Below, piece by piece: positions 1-11,423 of a DNA stretch of 64,000 nt. Source of the DNA: Zingiber officinale. Taxonomy: Eukaryota; Streptophyta; Magnoliopsida; Zingiberales; Zingiberaceae. The stretch covers positions 31,140,011 to 31,204,010 of the forward strand of contig NC_056000.1 of the NCBI RefSeq assembly GCF_018446385.1. Direction: 5' to 3'. The position numbers and the translations under genes were made by a program. Numbering within the stretch: position 1 is the first letter of the stretch; each line of letters opens with the position of its first letter. The notes below the pieces were generated by a model. It was not told where the DNA came from, ran no database searches, and was given only the letters and a program-made list of their open reading frames with translations.

Positions 1-786
1 TCTTGATTATTATGAAAAATACCAAAAATATCATGTCATGTCATACATACATCATGTAGCTATAACATGCTTTTCTTTTGAAAATTGCTTATTTTGATGT
101 ATGCCATTGATCATCATGCATTATGTCAATTTCCTTGTAATTAAGGACAAAAGGTATTTATCATGAATGGTAAATATCCCAATTAGTGGGATTATACCAA
201 ATGACATTCTAGGTGAATGGTCATAAGTCTTATAATGCCTAGATAGATATACATGATCCCTTAGGTTAGGGTAAAACCAAATATACATCTCACAAAGAAC
301 AATAAAATGACTTGTATGTGTTTTAGTACACATTAGATACAAGTGAGATGTTAGGATGGTGAACAAAACTCAAGATGTTGATTTAGTGCATATTGTTGAG
401 TTTTAGGTTCACCAAAACACATAGTTATGTGTTTTCCAATCATTGGGAAAGCTAATATACAAGTCATGTGCATTGAGCCCAAAGAACATGGTTGGATATT
501 GGTTTTGAAAGTAATTTTAAAATGCTTTTGGAAAACCTTGGTGAAGACTATCTTTTGATAGTAATCATCATAGAATAATTAGACACAAACTTGAAGAAAA
601 CACTAAAATTTTTGTAAGTTTTAAAATTTGTATCAATCTTTGAAAATAGGAAGTATTTTCATAGAAAACTATTTTTCCTTGATAGTATATACTCTAAGTA
701 GTGTCTACATGAATTTTCATAATTTTTGTAGAATTTTTGGGGAGTTTCTGAAGTTCGCTGAAATTGAATTTCAGGAAATCAGAAAC

Positions 787-1000
787 CCAATCGATCAACC
801 GATCAATTGGGTTGGGTTCAATCGATCAGTCGATCGATTGGGAAGCCAATTCCCGTGAACAGAAGGATAGTGAATCGATCAGCTGATCGATTGACCCAGT
901 CTGGATCGATCAGTCGATCGATTCAGAGGGTATTTCTGCGAGCAATAGCTTGCGGAATCGATCAATGGATCGATTGAAGTGATTTCAATCGATTGGGAAG
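787..1000. repeat. Array of GATCGATT-type inverted repeats (internal block of element A)
   Basis: About six short dyads built on AATCGATC / GATCGATT are spaced 25-40 bp apart, for example the pair around 824-841. Element D has GATCGGTC / GACCGATC dyads at the equivalent internal place (27883-27985). The two arrays match in position but differ in sequence. Confidence 0.8.
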
Positions 1001-1058
1001 TCTGAGTTTGGCTGGAAGGGCCTGATTTCAGCACTTCAAGTCACTTCGAGTCCCAATA

Positions 1059-1400
1059 ACCATTCCAAATCCCTTGGAATACATTTGTAGACATTTAGGG
1101 GAAGTTTTCATGATGAAAACAAGTATGGATTGGTTAAAAGAAACTAAAGTGAAGTTTAGGATAAGGTTTAGTTTCAATTCTGAATTTTGGAACCTTAAAA
1201 CTTCAGGTTTTGGTTTTCAAGGGTCATTAACCATTCCTAACCCTTTGGCATACACTTGTATCCATTTAGGGGGAGTTTTCATATTGAAAGCAAGTATGGA
1301 TTGGTTAAGGTAGACTTAGGTGAAGTTTAGGTTGAGGTTTAGCTTCTTTAGTGAATTTTGAACCTCAAAACTTTGAGTTTTGGTTTTCCTAATTATTTAG
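1059..1400. repeat. 171-bp tandem duplication carrying purine tracts
   Basis: Copy 1 (1059-1229) and copy 2 (1230 to about 1400) align through most of their length. Both contain TTTAGGGG(A/G)AGTTTTCAT, a polypurine-tract-like core, followed by a shared AAGTATGGATTGGTTAA. The copies have diverged by several percent. Confidence 0.75.
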
Positions 1401-1439
1401 GAACCCCAAGTCATTGTTGGTGCAATGATAAAAATTTGA

Positions 1440-2100
1440 CCATGTTCTTAGGGGGAGTTACTTTTTGAAAACATAAAAATCTTTTCAAAGACCTTGGAAG
1501 GTGGGTTAAACCTTCGTGATGAATTAATACTCAGGGTCGAGTATTGGAGAGCAATGGAAGGTTGGTTATCTTCATTGCTAGGATGTTAAATGCTCTTGGA
1601 TGAGTATTTTGGAGTAGATGTTTGCTCAAGGGGGAGCATTGAGTTTAATTAAGGGGATCAGACCTTCATTGGTAAAGTGGAAAATGCTCTCGGATGAGCA
1701 TTGTGAAGTGAAATAGAGTTCAAGGGGGAGCTTTGGAGACAATGAAGAATATGAGATCGTCATTGTGGGGTTGTTAACAACATATGAGGTTGTAAACATC
1801 ATAGAGTTAACTCTTATGGAGAAGAGTTTGTTTTCTGATTTGATGTGTGACAAAGGGAGAGAATGGAAGGTTGAGTTAGGCTTTCATCCCAAGCAGAGGG
1901 AGTATGCCCTCTAGGAAAGGGAGAGAATGAAGGAAACCTTCATTCATGCTTTCTCATGAGAGGATTAAGGCTATGGAATTTAGCCTTGTGATAAAGAAAA
2001 GATTAAGACTATGAGATTTAGCCTTGGGTTAAGGAAGAAGTTAAGGCTGTGAGATTTAGCCTAACTTAGAGGAATTGTCAAATATCAAAAAGGGAAATAT
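1440..2100 (+). promoter_or_regulatory. Multiple polypurine tracts ahead of LTR A
   Basis: Repeated AGGGGGAG tracts occur near 1450, 1628 and 1722, with AAAGGGAGAG at about 1851 and 1915. A final purine tract, AAAAAGGGAAA, lies right before the LTR start at 2101. Multiple PPT copies are a reported hallmark of Sireviruses. The last tract would prime plus-strand DNA synthesis. Confidence 0.6.
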
Positions 2101-3957
2101 TGTTGGGGCAATTTCCCTAGGTCAAGTTTGACCAGTTTGACTAAGCTTGAGTTGAGTCAAGCTTGAGTCGGGATTTGAGTTTTGATGTTTGACAATATAT
2201 AGAGATTGTTAGGGCAATCGTCCGTTTGACAATATATGGAGATTGCTGGAGCAGTCGTCCGATTATGGAGATGGTCAAGGGATTGACCAGGTTGATGAGA
2301 AGACAAGTCAAGTGGGTCAGTGTTGACTGGAGACTTGATCGGGTAAGTACTAACTTGAGTTTAGGCAATGGAAAAGTCCTAACTGGAGTTTAGGTAATGA
2401 AAAAGTCCTAACTGGAGGTTAGGTAATGAGAAAGCCTTAATTGGAGAGTAGGCATCTGGAAAAGTCTTAACTGGAGGTTAGGCAAGAGAAAAGTCAAGTA
2501 GGTCAAAGTTGATAGGAGACTTGACTGGGAAAGTCCTAATTGGAGATTAGGCAAAGGTAAGCCCAACAAGAAGGTTGGCAGGAGTGAAAATCCAAGTAGG
2601 TCAGTGTTGACCAGACTTGGTGGTGAAAGTCTTGATAAGTGAGATCAGACAATTGGGAAGTCCAAGTGTGATCTTGACAAAGGTTGTAAGTCCAAGCATG
2701 TGGTCTTAGCAAGGTAAGTCCTAGTGTGATTTGGCAAGGAAAACTCGATAACTAGGATGAGGCTGAAGGAAGCTCCTAAAGGTAAGGCGTGAAGGATGGG
2801 TAGATATCCGAGAGACGCAAGGCTGATGGAGGAGGCTAGAAGGCTAGTTCGAGGTTGATCGAGTGTCGCGTATAATCCGACAACTAGGATAAGGCCGAAG
2901 GAAGCTCCTGAAGGTAAGGCGTGAAGGATGGGAGATATCCGAGGGACGCAAGAATAATGGAGGAGGCTAGAAGGCTAGTTCGAGGTTGGTCGGGGTGGCC
3001 AAATGCTAGGCATGGAGACTCAACAGGTCACGGTTGACCGGGAGTTGGGTTGGAGACTTTGGACTTGAGTTTGAGTCAAGTCCAGGTTGTTCAATCGATT
3101 GAACCAGGCTCTAATCGATCGGTCGATCGATTGGAGTGTGCTCGAGTGTGGGATGGCTCCAATCGATCGGTCGATTGATTGGGAGCATTACTCGCGAGCA
3201 CAGAAGCCATCCCAATCTATCGGTCGATCGATTGGGAGCTACTAATTGATCACTCGATCGATTAGGGAGGAAAAGCTCTCTCACGGACACGAGAGCACAG
3301 AATGGTTCTAAATCGATCGACCGATCGATTCGGATGATCCCAATCGATCGGTCGATCGATTGGGAAGTGACCGTTGAGTAGGAAACGAGCAATGGACGGC
3401 TGGGATTGTGCAAATGTGCCGTGGCAATCGATTGGGACTAATTTGGATCGATTGGGAGCACTGTATAAAGCCTGGCGCGGAGCGTTTTCTTCGATAGAAC
3501 TTTGCGTTCTTCCTGCGATTGTTTGTGCGATCTTCACCGAGCTTCTTCCGATCTTCATCGCCAGTTCTTGAAAGCTCTTGGGGTGCATCTCCAAGGTTCA
3601 AGAGGCAACCTACATCAGCAAGATCAAGCAAGGAGAGGTTTTATTTTATATACTTGTGTATTTTCTTCTTGTTTGCGTGATTATTGTTGTGAGGTGTTTG
3701 TGTAAGGCTTCTCCGCCTTTGGCTGCGACCGAGAAGGAGTGTTTCATAGTGGATGTGTGTGCTCGGTGTGTGGATCCTTGGATTAGTCATCTCTTCTTGA
3801 GGCGGATACCAAGTAAACCATAGGTGTTAGCGTTGTGAGTATTGTGTTTTGTTTTGTCTTTGTATTCCGCTGTACATTATCAAGACGAAGCAAACGACAC
3901 AAGGAGCGCGACGAAACGCTATTCACCCCCCCTCTAGCGGGCACAAAGGTCCCAATA
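2101..3957 (+). mobile_element. 3' LTR of element A (Sirevirus-like Copia)
   Basis: It starts TGTTGGGGCAATTTCCC right after a purine tract. It ends in the usual Sirevirus tail: ATTCACCCCCCCTCTAG at 3920-3936, then GGTCCCAATA, where a final CA appears mutated to TA. A TATA box (TATAAA, 3474-3479) follows a dyad array. The 3' part holds the outer stem CTTGG / CCAAG (3777-3781 / 3809-3813) that other LTRs here share. Its first 100 bp resemble the minus-strand LTR start of element D. The exact 3' end is uncertain by about 12 bp. Confidence 0.75.
3092..3479. promoter_or_regulatory. Dyad array and TATA box in LTR A
   Basis: Seven or so inverted repeats of CCAATCGATC / GATCGATTGG type run from 3092 to 3460. 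The best is 3340-3363, with 10-bp arms around a GGTC loop. They stop just before TATAAA at 3474-3479, so they sit in the U3 promoter-proximal region. Confidence 0.75.
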
Positions 3958-4654
3958 ATAGTTGCCCATGACTTTGCAAGGACCACGTCTTCATTGAAAG
4001 ACCAAAATCTTCATTTTAAGTCATCTTTCTCTGGTTTAATTTTATGCTCTTCTTGTGATGAGTTGGCCACTTAGTTGTTGGAACAAATGATGATGTTAGA
4101 GATTCTTTATCGCTGAAAGATGTCCTTGATTCATTCGAAGGCATGACTTTGGGAATTTAGAAAATTTAGAAGATATTGTGGAGCATACAAAATATTTTAA
4201 AAAATTTAGAGGGTATTATGTGTGTGAGGATATTGGACATTTCATTTCTTTCCCATTTGAAGAATTCAACTGATTTTAAAAAAATATTAAAATTTTTATC
4301 GAGAATAAATGAAAGAAAGAGAGAAAGAAGTAGGGAGATAAGGGAATATGATTAATAAAAAAAAAATTAGAGATTGGAGATGTTTCTATAACTTTTTTTT
4401 TTAATAAAAAAATTAAAATTTTATTATGAAAAGTTCCTAATAAATTAACCGTTGTACACCACCGGCTAATTTGTTAGCCTTTGTGATAGTTTTTTTCTTA
4501 CAAATATTAAAAAAATAAAATTATTTTAATAATTAAAAAAATTTGAAGAAACACTTGGTAAAAATAAAGCAGCTTCTCTCCTATAGATGCTCTCATTAAT
4601 GGGGACGGAGTCTGTATGGATTAATCTATTGGAATGGATCTAACTGTTGTTAAA
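3958..4654. other. AT-rich intergenic sequence
   Basis: No open reading frame of note and no clear repeat structure. A-tracts and T-tracts are frequent. GATGCTCTC near 4588 resembles a MITE terminus, but no partner end was found. Confidence 0.5.
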
Positions 4655-4825
4655 GAACGATAGTGATCCTCTAGTCTGTAAATTATAATCAAAAGATAAT
4701 TTTTTCTTAATTTGGATGGACTCTATTTTTAAATAAGTGAGATCCATCTAAATCAAGGGTTTAAAAAAATGAACCATCCTTTGATCCGTAATTTAAGGAC
4801 CAAAGGATCCGTCCTCGTTAAAGAA
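4655..4825. mobile_element. Fold-back (MITE-like) element
   Basis: The left arm (about 4655-4703) and right arm (about 4774-4823) are imperfect reverse complements. Both carry the ordered blocks CGTT, GGATC, GAC, TAATTT and TTTGAT in mirrored order. The ends and any TSD are unclear, so this is a degenerate non-autonomous DNA element or a chance fold-back. Confidence 0.45.
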
Positions 4826-4878
4826 GTCGAGTCCATCGTAATCCACCAATACAATGGACCGTTGTTTATTAATTATTA

Positions 4879-5342
4879 GAACATCCACAATGCATTGCCA
4901 TTATAACACTCACCATCTCATTAAAAAATATGGAGTCAACTGTCATATACTCATTATAACAACATATCTCTTTCATTTACATCCCTTTTAATATTAACAC
5001 TTATTATTTATGAGTTCTACCGTTCATTTTTAAATTATATCATATTAAATAAATATATTTTAAAATATTTAAATTATTATTATTATTTTTAATAATAATC
5101 TTATTTGTAAAAAAATAATTTTATTAATTTTTAAAATAATATAAAAAAATTTATAATTTAAAAACAAAGAAAATAAAAAAAATTAAGAGAAAGAATGGGA
5201 AAGATGTTCAAATCTTTTTGAACATCCTCTCTCCTTTTTCTTATGAATGAGTATTATAATACTCACTCATAATTAAAAAAAATGTTAAATAGATATTATA
5301 ATATCCATTTAACATCCTATTTATGGTCTACTTGAGGTGTTC
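4879..5342. mobile_element. Harbinger/Tourist-like MITE with TTA target-site duplication
   Basis: The left end GAACATCCACAATG (4879) and right end GAGGTGTTC (ending 5342) form a short imperfect terminal inverted repeat. Both are flanked by TTA (4876-4878 and 5343-5345), the usual PIF/Harbinger duplication. The interior is AT-rich and non-coding, with inner inverted motifs such as ATATTATAAT. Length is about 464 bp. Confidence 0.55.
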
Positions 5343-5531
5343 TTAAAACCACCTTTACGACAACAGTAGACATATTTTCAGTAATAATGTGAGGAAAGCT
5401 GCTATTAATTTTATTGGTAAGAAGTAAGAACTCGTACAAGTTGCACATTGTTACTCATATGACGAGTACACGCATATCAGAAAATTCACTTAGCCGAGAA
5501 CATACACGAACCTGAGCATGCGTCTAGCTAG

Positions 5532-6012
5532 TTACTGGCCGGAGATCTCAATAGACTTCACCTCCGTCTTCTTCACCTCTTCTTTGGTCACAGTCACCGT
5601 GAGCACGCCGTTCTCCATGCTCGCCTTTATTCACTCGCTCCGCCTTGGCGTTCTCGGGCAGCCGGAATCGCCGCAGAAACTTACCGCTGCTGTGCTCCGC
5701 GCGATGCCACTTGTCGTTATTCTCCTCTTTTTCTCTGCTGGGCTCGCCGGTGATGAGGAGGACCCGTCCAGCTTCCTCCACCTCGACCTTCACCTCCTCG
5801 TTGTTGAGGCCGGGGAGATCGGCTTTGAAGATGTGCGCCTCGGGGGTCTCCCTCCAATCGATGCGGGTGTCGACGAAGGCGGAGGTGTCGCTGACGAACC
5901 CGGGCCGCGTCTCGGCGAGCTAGCTGAAGGCGTCGAAGGGGAATCCCTGGAGGGGATCCAAGATGTCGAAGGAGAAGGGATCGAAGACGTTGCTGCGTCT
6001 GACGATCGACAT
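5532..6012 (-). pseudogene. Class I cytosolic small heat-shock protein pseudogene
   Basis: Reading from ATG at 6012, the N-terminus [17 protein letters not shown] and later blocks [36 protein letters not shown] and ISGQ identify a plant class I sHSP, an ATP-independent cytosolic chaperone. The alpha-crystallin domain covers roughly residues 48-150 and the total of about 159 codons is normal for the family. Two lesions are visible. One is an in-frame TAG about 31 codons in (near 5918), just after FDAFS. The other is a 4-bp insertion (AATA sense, near 5628) that shifts the frame before the conserved ENGVLTV segment; that segment is still readable in the next frame, ending at TAA 5532-5534. It is intronless, as most sHSP genes are. 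The promoter is partly preserved. A functional allele elsewhere, or a sequencing error at one lesion, cannot be excluded. Confidence 0.85.
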
Positions 6013-6135
6013 TGATGAGATCGGTAGGCTTGCGATGATACTGTCGGTTACAGACGTACGGGATTTGGTTGAGTTACTCGAGAGAGCGTCTATGGCTTCT
6101 TGTTCGATGTTTGAGCTGCCATGGCGTCGAGCGCT

Positions 6136-6171
6136 CATATAGCCACGTAGGTAGATTCGAAGCATCTAGAA
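6136..6171 (-). promoter_or_regulatory. TATA and heat-shock element of the sHSP pseudogene
   Basis: On the minus strand, TTCTAGATGCTTCGAA (6171-6156) fits a three-unit heat-shock element TTCnnGAAnnTTC with one mismatch. About 15 bp downstream, CTATATGA (6143-6136) is a likely TATA box. They lie about 125-160 bp upstream of the ATG, a normal arrangement for heat-inducible sHSP genes. Confidence 0.6.
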
Positions 6172-6179
6172 AGATGCAG

Positions 6180-7540
6180 ACCCTGACCATTGTTGTTGTA
6201 TGAGGGTATTAAACAATAGTAAATTGTACGTTTAATCCTTTAAAGATCCTACAATTACTCGCATCGTCCGTAGGTGCAGACGAACGACGCACTCGAACTT
6301 AACCTCAGAACCAAGCTTCAGGACACACAAAGAGAGGGAAGAAGGAGAAGAGCAGAATGTTCGAGTGATTTTAAACGAGGAACAGAGGTACAATATTTAT
6401 TCGCTTAGAAGCAGTAAGCACTGCAACGAACAAAAGCGTCGATTCAAAACAAACTAGGTCGCCTGCAAACGTAAGACTCATGAGCTGGGGATTTGCACGA
6501 TTACGTGTGTTGCGCCCGATTTATAGATTTCCGATTCCAATCCCCCCCCGAAACCACTTGATTTGGGCTCGGCTCGCGCATACGTACAGGTCTCCTTAAC
6601 TTTACTAAGTAAGGATGGAAGGGATCCATACCTTCTTAGCTTAGTAATATAGATGAGACTAAATACATTCACATATACATTACCATAATAACTAAAATAA
6701 AAAAAAATACTTGGAATTAAGCACAAAACTCAACAACCATGCCATTTTTATCCATTATTCTCACGATAGTCTCAAATTAAAGAATATATCCGAATTCGAT
6801 ATTGCTGTAGACTGGACATTCTCCCGTGTATAGATATCACTTGTTACATGTATTATGTATGGTCAGATCGTCCTCTGTAATAAAGTTTGTGATTGAATAT
6901 CACTCTCTTCTCGGAATGATCCTCTGTAATAAAGTTTGTGATTGAATATCACTCTCTTCTCGGAATGATTCAGTGATTAATACATAAAATATTATCAAGA
7001 TTTTAAATTTAAATTTCGAATTTTAATAAAGTCGAAATAAATCCATCTTTTATATATTAATTATTATTCTAAAAATTAATAATCATCCGTGATTTATTTT
7101 CTTCTTCGTGTTGATCCTAGGACGAATTGACGGAGACATTAGGGGTAAATGTATATTCATTTTTTTACCATCATGATTGAATATCACTCTTTGAAAAAAA
7201 AAAATATATTCTAGAAAACAAAACATAGTTGCAGCGTTAATATTAAAACGAATGAACTTATCAGTTATTTTATTCACAATCCGACTGCTACTCTAAGGTG
7301 ATCTCCTTGTGAATCATTTTGAATATACAATTTACTAATGCTTTCCTTACAGAAGAACTTTTAGAAAAGGAGGAAAGCTCATACAAAATCTGAAGAGAAT
7401 AGTAATATATTATTATCTCTTTTAATTTAAATATAATTATTAAAATATATCGTCAATGTAAAGAATAGAATTTCATGATAGATTGTCGGAGAGTCTCTCG
7501 GTATATCAACAACAATACTTAATTATATGAACGGAGGAGC
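6180..7540. other. Intergenic, AT-rich, no gene recognised
   Basis: No convincing coding sequence. A TATAAATC on the minus strand near 6517-6524 has no recognisable gene behind it. The only clear structure is the 49-bp duplication at 6871-6968. Confidence 0.5.
6871..6968. repeat. Perfect 49-bp tandem duplication
   Basis: Copies 6871-6919 and 6920-6968 are identical, starting TCCTCTGTAATAAAG and ending TCGGAATGA. Perfect identity suggests a recent duplication or an assembly artefact. Confidence 0.9.
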
Positions 7541-8690
7541 GGAGAGAGATCATTGAGACTTGTTATTGTGTCTTGGATCCCGAGATTCTTATACAGCTTT
7601 GAGCCGTCTACTAAACCCAATCAAATCTCGCCTCCTATCAGTCGATTAAACTGCTATTCTTTTCATGCTTTCTATGATCCAATCATATCATTGCTTTTGC
7701 TGGATCAGTTAATTGATCCTTCTAATCCGTCGATTGAACCTCAAGGATTCCTTTGTTATTTGATATGATCGCATTCGATCTTCGATTTTTATACGCATTT
7801 GGTTGACTAATTATCATCCTAATTAGCCGACTAAACCTTTGTTTCTTTTTGAGTTCAGATTGACTTTGATTTGTGTTTATCTTTGATCGACTGAAGCACT
7901 TTATTCAGTCAACCGAATCCTTCGGTCACAAGAGACTTTATTTTTTGATAAAACAAAATTAGTATAACAATAATAATAGTTTTATAAAACAGAGTTTGAA
8001 ATAGTTTATATATACTTGTTTCATTTTGATAGTACGATTGTCTGATCTCAACTTAAAAATCTCTGTTGATTTTTTTGGTTGGATCAACGCCTAATGTTGT
8101 TCTCAAAGTGAGAACACATCCTCACACCTTTTCAAAAGGACTTCTTTTCTCTAGAATTTTACCTTATTTACCTGTCAAACATCTGGTTTAAATGATTTAT
8201 TTGGACTTTCTTCACTTAGTGTCTAATCGACTTGATCCACTGAGACTTTCTTGCAACATTAAATTATCACAATAGATAGAAGTAGTAATTCAAAATAGTG
8301 TTAGCAACACTATACTTGATCGATCGCACTTGTTTGTAGTTCACTTCTCTAAAACTTCTTACTTCATAAGATTTACTCACCTACAATTTTTTCCTTTGTC
8401 AACATTTGATCATCCTTAATTTACTTGGATTTTTTTCTTTGCTAATCATCTGACCAACCTTAACCCGATTGAACTTTTTACTTGTTTAAATCAATCTTGA
8501 CCTGTCAAAACTTCACACTTAACTATTAAATATATGATCAACTTTAAATTTTTTAGATTTCTGACTAACTCGTTTTTTTATCAGTCATTCCATCAATTTT
8601 GATTAATTAAGCTTTTACCGATAAATATATTATTAAATAATTATTAAATTTTAAAGGTCGATTACCAACACTTGGTGTCCTTAATTTGTA
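7541..8690. other. Degenerate repeat resembling an old Sirevirus LTR
   Basis: No ORF is supported. Scattered ATTGATC, GTCGATTAAAC and GATCGATCG motifs recall the dyad arrays in the LTRs here. CCAACACTTGGTG near 8669 could be a worn minus-strand LTR start. Assignment is weak. Confidence 0.3.
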
Positions 8691-10639
8691 TCGGCACAAA
8701 AGAGCATGACTTAACTTCTACAAATGACAAGTCGGCTCTGGTGGTCAGTTGACCATAAACCAACAATAAACTGGATATATGGGTTTCACACAGTGCTAAC
8801 CCATGGTTGCATGAACCCTGTTCTCTTGAAGTACTCATAACTCTATCAACCCCTTTGTTTGCTTGGGTGAATCAGACTATAAGTCCGTTGGATTTTGTGT
8901 AATTGATTCCTCTCAGCTGAGTCCTAATACGTATCCTCTAGGAGGACAGATCTTCTCGTCTAAAAAAGGGGATCAAAAAATGAATCATTTATAAGTATAA
9001 TTAAATAGTGATCCAATCATAATTAATTGTGATTCCTCTTAGGTTCACCGTCTTCTCTATATTATAATTTGGATCGAAGTAAATGGTCATAGACCGTCCG
9101 GAGACTACCGATGGTGGATAAATGACGAGACTACAAATTAAGGGAGATGAATCTAAAAAGAGATCGTAATCAATTATCATTAGATCACAACTACAATCTA
9201 ACCGTAATTATAATGAGTCCATTAATTAGTCTATTTTTTTATAAACCAGGGATCTAAACTCATCTATTAGGGCTGTAAGTTTGCATGCCTCAAGTATATG
9301 TGATTAATTCATTTAATCCATAATGAACTTTGCTTATCCATGATCATAAGACTTTGGGTAGGAAAACCTTATTTCACACCTTTAGTCTCAAAATTCATAG
9401 TCGCGTTGCTCTTTGGACATGCAAATGTTTGCCATATTAGAGGGTGCCTAGTTGTCCATATAAATCCTCCGCACAGTCCATATACTCATGATTCAATTTG
9501 CCCGCGGACGAAAGTGTGTATATATCATTATCCGGAGTTAGATTTTATCAATAATAATATATACTTGTGCGTGAATAGAGGATCACTTCATAAATAATTA
9601 ATAAAATTAACTGAAATTATCTTTTTTTTACTAGTGCTGTAATTTAAAATCCTAAATTTTCATACTACTAATGGGATATTCATATTCAAATAGAATAATT
9701 ATTATAGGTAGGGGAAAAAATCTTAAGAAAAAATCTAAGGATAGATATATAAATTTATAATCTATTATTTTTATTTTTTATGGGCCCATTATTTTTTTAT
9801 CTATCCTTGAATTTTTTCTAAGATTCTTAAAACTTGAGAGTTGCACAAAAAAAATCCCTATAAAATATTAATATATATTTTTATCTAAATATATCTTTAT
9901 TCTAATATTATTATATAGATACATTAGACTATAGCTGTTACAATATAAAGCAAAATTATTAAAATTACTGCATATGAAACACCTTTATATCAAATTGTTT
10001 TTTTTTTTTTATCAATTTGGTAAAAAAAATTAAACATTGAAACCACTTTAACTTAGTTAACTAAGTTGATAAACAGCATTTTAATATAACAATGCTTCAT
10101 ATATATACTAATTTTGACTAACTTAAAAAACTATTGAGTCCATTTGGGTTGAAAAAAAATATAATAGAATTTTGAGAAATCAAAGTTTCAAGAAAATGAA
10201 AATTATTATATTAAAAACTATGTATGAAAAAAACAGAAGAATTTCCTAACATGCAAAAGAGAGAGAGAGAAACAAGAATATTTTGAGATGAAAAATACAT
10301 GGATGTTGTTTTGACATTTTTTTTAATGTCTTATAACAAACAGAGTATAAATGTGTGGTCCTTATTAATTTATTATTTATTTTCATGTATATCACATACC
10401 GTAGGCGATAGCAACATGTAAGACGCAATGTCACGAGTTAGCCGTTGGCTAAAAGAAGTCACATAAAGCAATCTAATCCAACGTGGACTGTATAATTAAC
10501 CGAATTCATTAGGATTAAATGACGACGTTAATTTGCTCATGAAGAGTGGAATTTAATTGTTTGATCAACGTATCGTTGATAAATCTTGAATTTATTAAAT
10601 GATCCGGTTTGAGATTAGGGGTAGATTAATTTGATATCT
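8691..10639. other. AT-rich intergenic region with a small fold-back near 9720-9835
   Basis: No gene. Between about 9721 and 9835, AAAATCTAAGGATAGATA and its near reverse complement TATCTATCCTTGAATTTT form a stem around an AT-rich loop. This looks like a worn MITE. The rest shows only homopolymer and AT-rich tracts. Confidence 0.4.
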
Positions 10640-11336
10640 TCGTGGCCGAGCTCTTTAATTTGGTAAGTCAGATTTGGGTCGGCTTATCTCAGCTCAGCTC
10701 GACTTCTGTTGGATTTGGCGGTTGCTAGGTTGGCCGTTGTCAGGCCGAGCAACACAGGAATTCGGTGAGGGTGTATGCCGACGACGACTGAAAGGAGAAA
10801 AAATGGGATTAGAAGGCCAAGGCGCCGTATCCTGGCGAGACCCTCTGAAGTCAAAATCTAGAGAAGATAGATGATAATAATAAAGTTAAGGCTGTAAATA
10901 TCAATATCACAATGTGCATCGCTGCTACTATTACCTTATATAAGTAGCGAAGAGCTGACCAAGATTCCCAAGGGATGTACCTCTTTCCTCTCTACCAAGG
11001 GCGCAAGTTTTTTGTAATTGATGCTATTGTAACTGATGTGTCATGTCTGAGCTTTGGCTGGTTAGACTTAACTTGGATGTGACTTGGGCTGACTTGGGTT
11101 GAGCTCGGCCATGAGTCGGCTGATTTGACTTGAGTTAGATCATAAGTTGGTTGACTCAGCCTAAGTTTGACTATGAGTTGGCTGACTCATTCTGAATGCG
11201 TTGACCAAGTCCTAGGCTAGTTGACTGGAGTCAATCTCAAAAGAGCTGGTTCATCTCGACATGCTTGACCTGATCGAGATCCATATTGACTGAGTTCTGG
11301 GTTTACCATGTGGCCCCTGACGTCTACACCACATCA
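10640..11336 (-). mobile_element. Remnant of a Tat-like Gypsy LTR (uncertain)
   Basis: The stretch is rich in GGCTGACTTGGG-type pieces and ends CACCACATCA at 11336, followed by AAGTCTCCTCTATAAG and then TAGTCAAAGGAGG. This resembles the junction at 17756, where the Tat LTR ends GGATCA and is followed by CTTGCCTCCCCCTC and TAGTCGAAGGAGG. It may be an old relative in the same orientation. The left end is not defined. Confidence 0.35.
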
Positions 11337-11423
11337 TAAGTCTCCTCTATAAGTGTAGTCAAAGGAGGAAGTAGGTCGATTGCGAGGATACCAATAGAAG
11401 TCTAGACGGGTCGAAGATTAGAC

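Larger units (their letters stand above)
1..2100 (+). mobile_element. Element A: 3' non-coding internal region of a Sirevirus-like Copia element (cut by window edge)
   Basis: No credible protein is encoded here. The stretch ends in a purine tract directly before an LTR start at 2101, so it is the internal region just 5' of a 3' LTR. Positions about 480-800 align by eye with the reverse complement of about 27990-28300 in element D, including a shared run around ATTTTCATAGAAAAC. A and D therefore belong to one family. No pol is seen in the 2.1 kb before the LTR, as in D. The 5' part of the element lies outside the window. Confidence 0.7.

Noticed and set aside
5518..6015. Long plus-strand open frame over the heat-shock pseudogene
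   Set aside because: It is the antisense shadow of the sHSP sequence; only the minus-strand reading matches a protein family.
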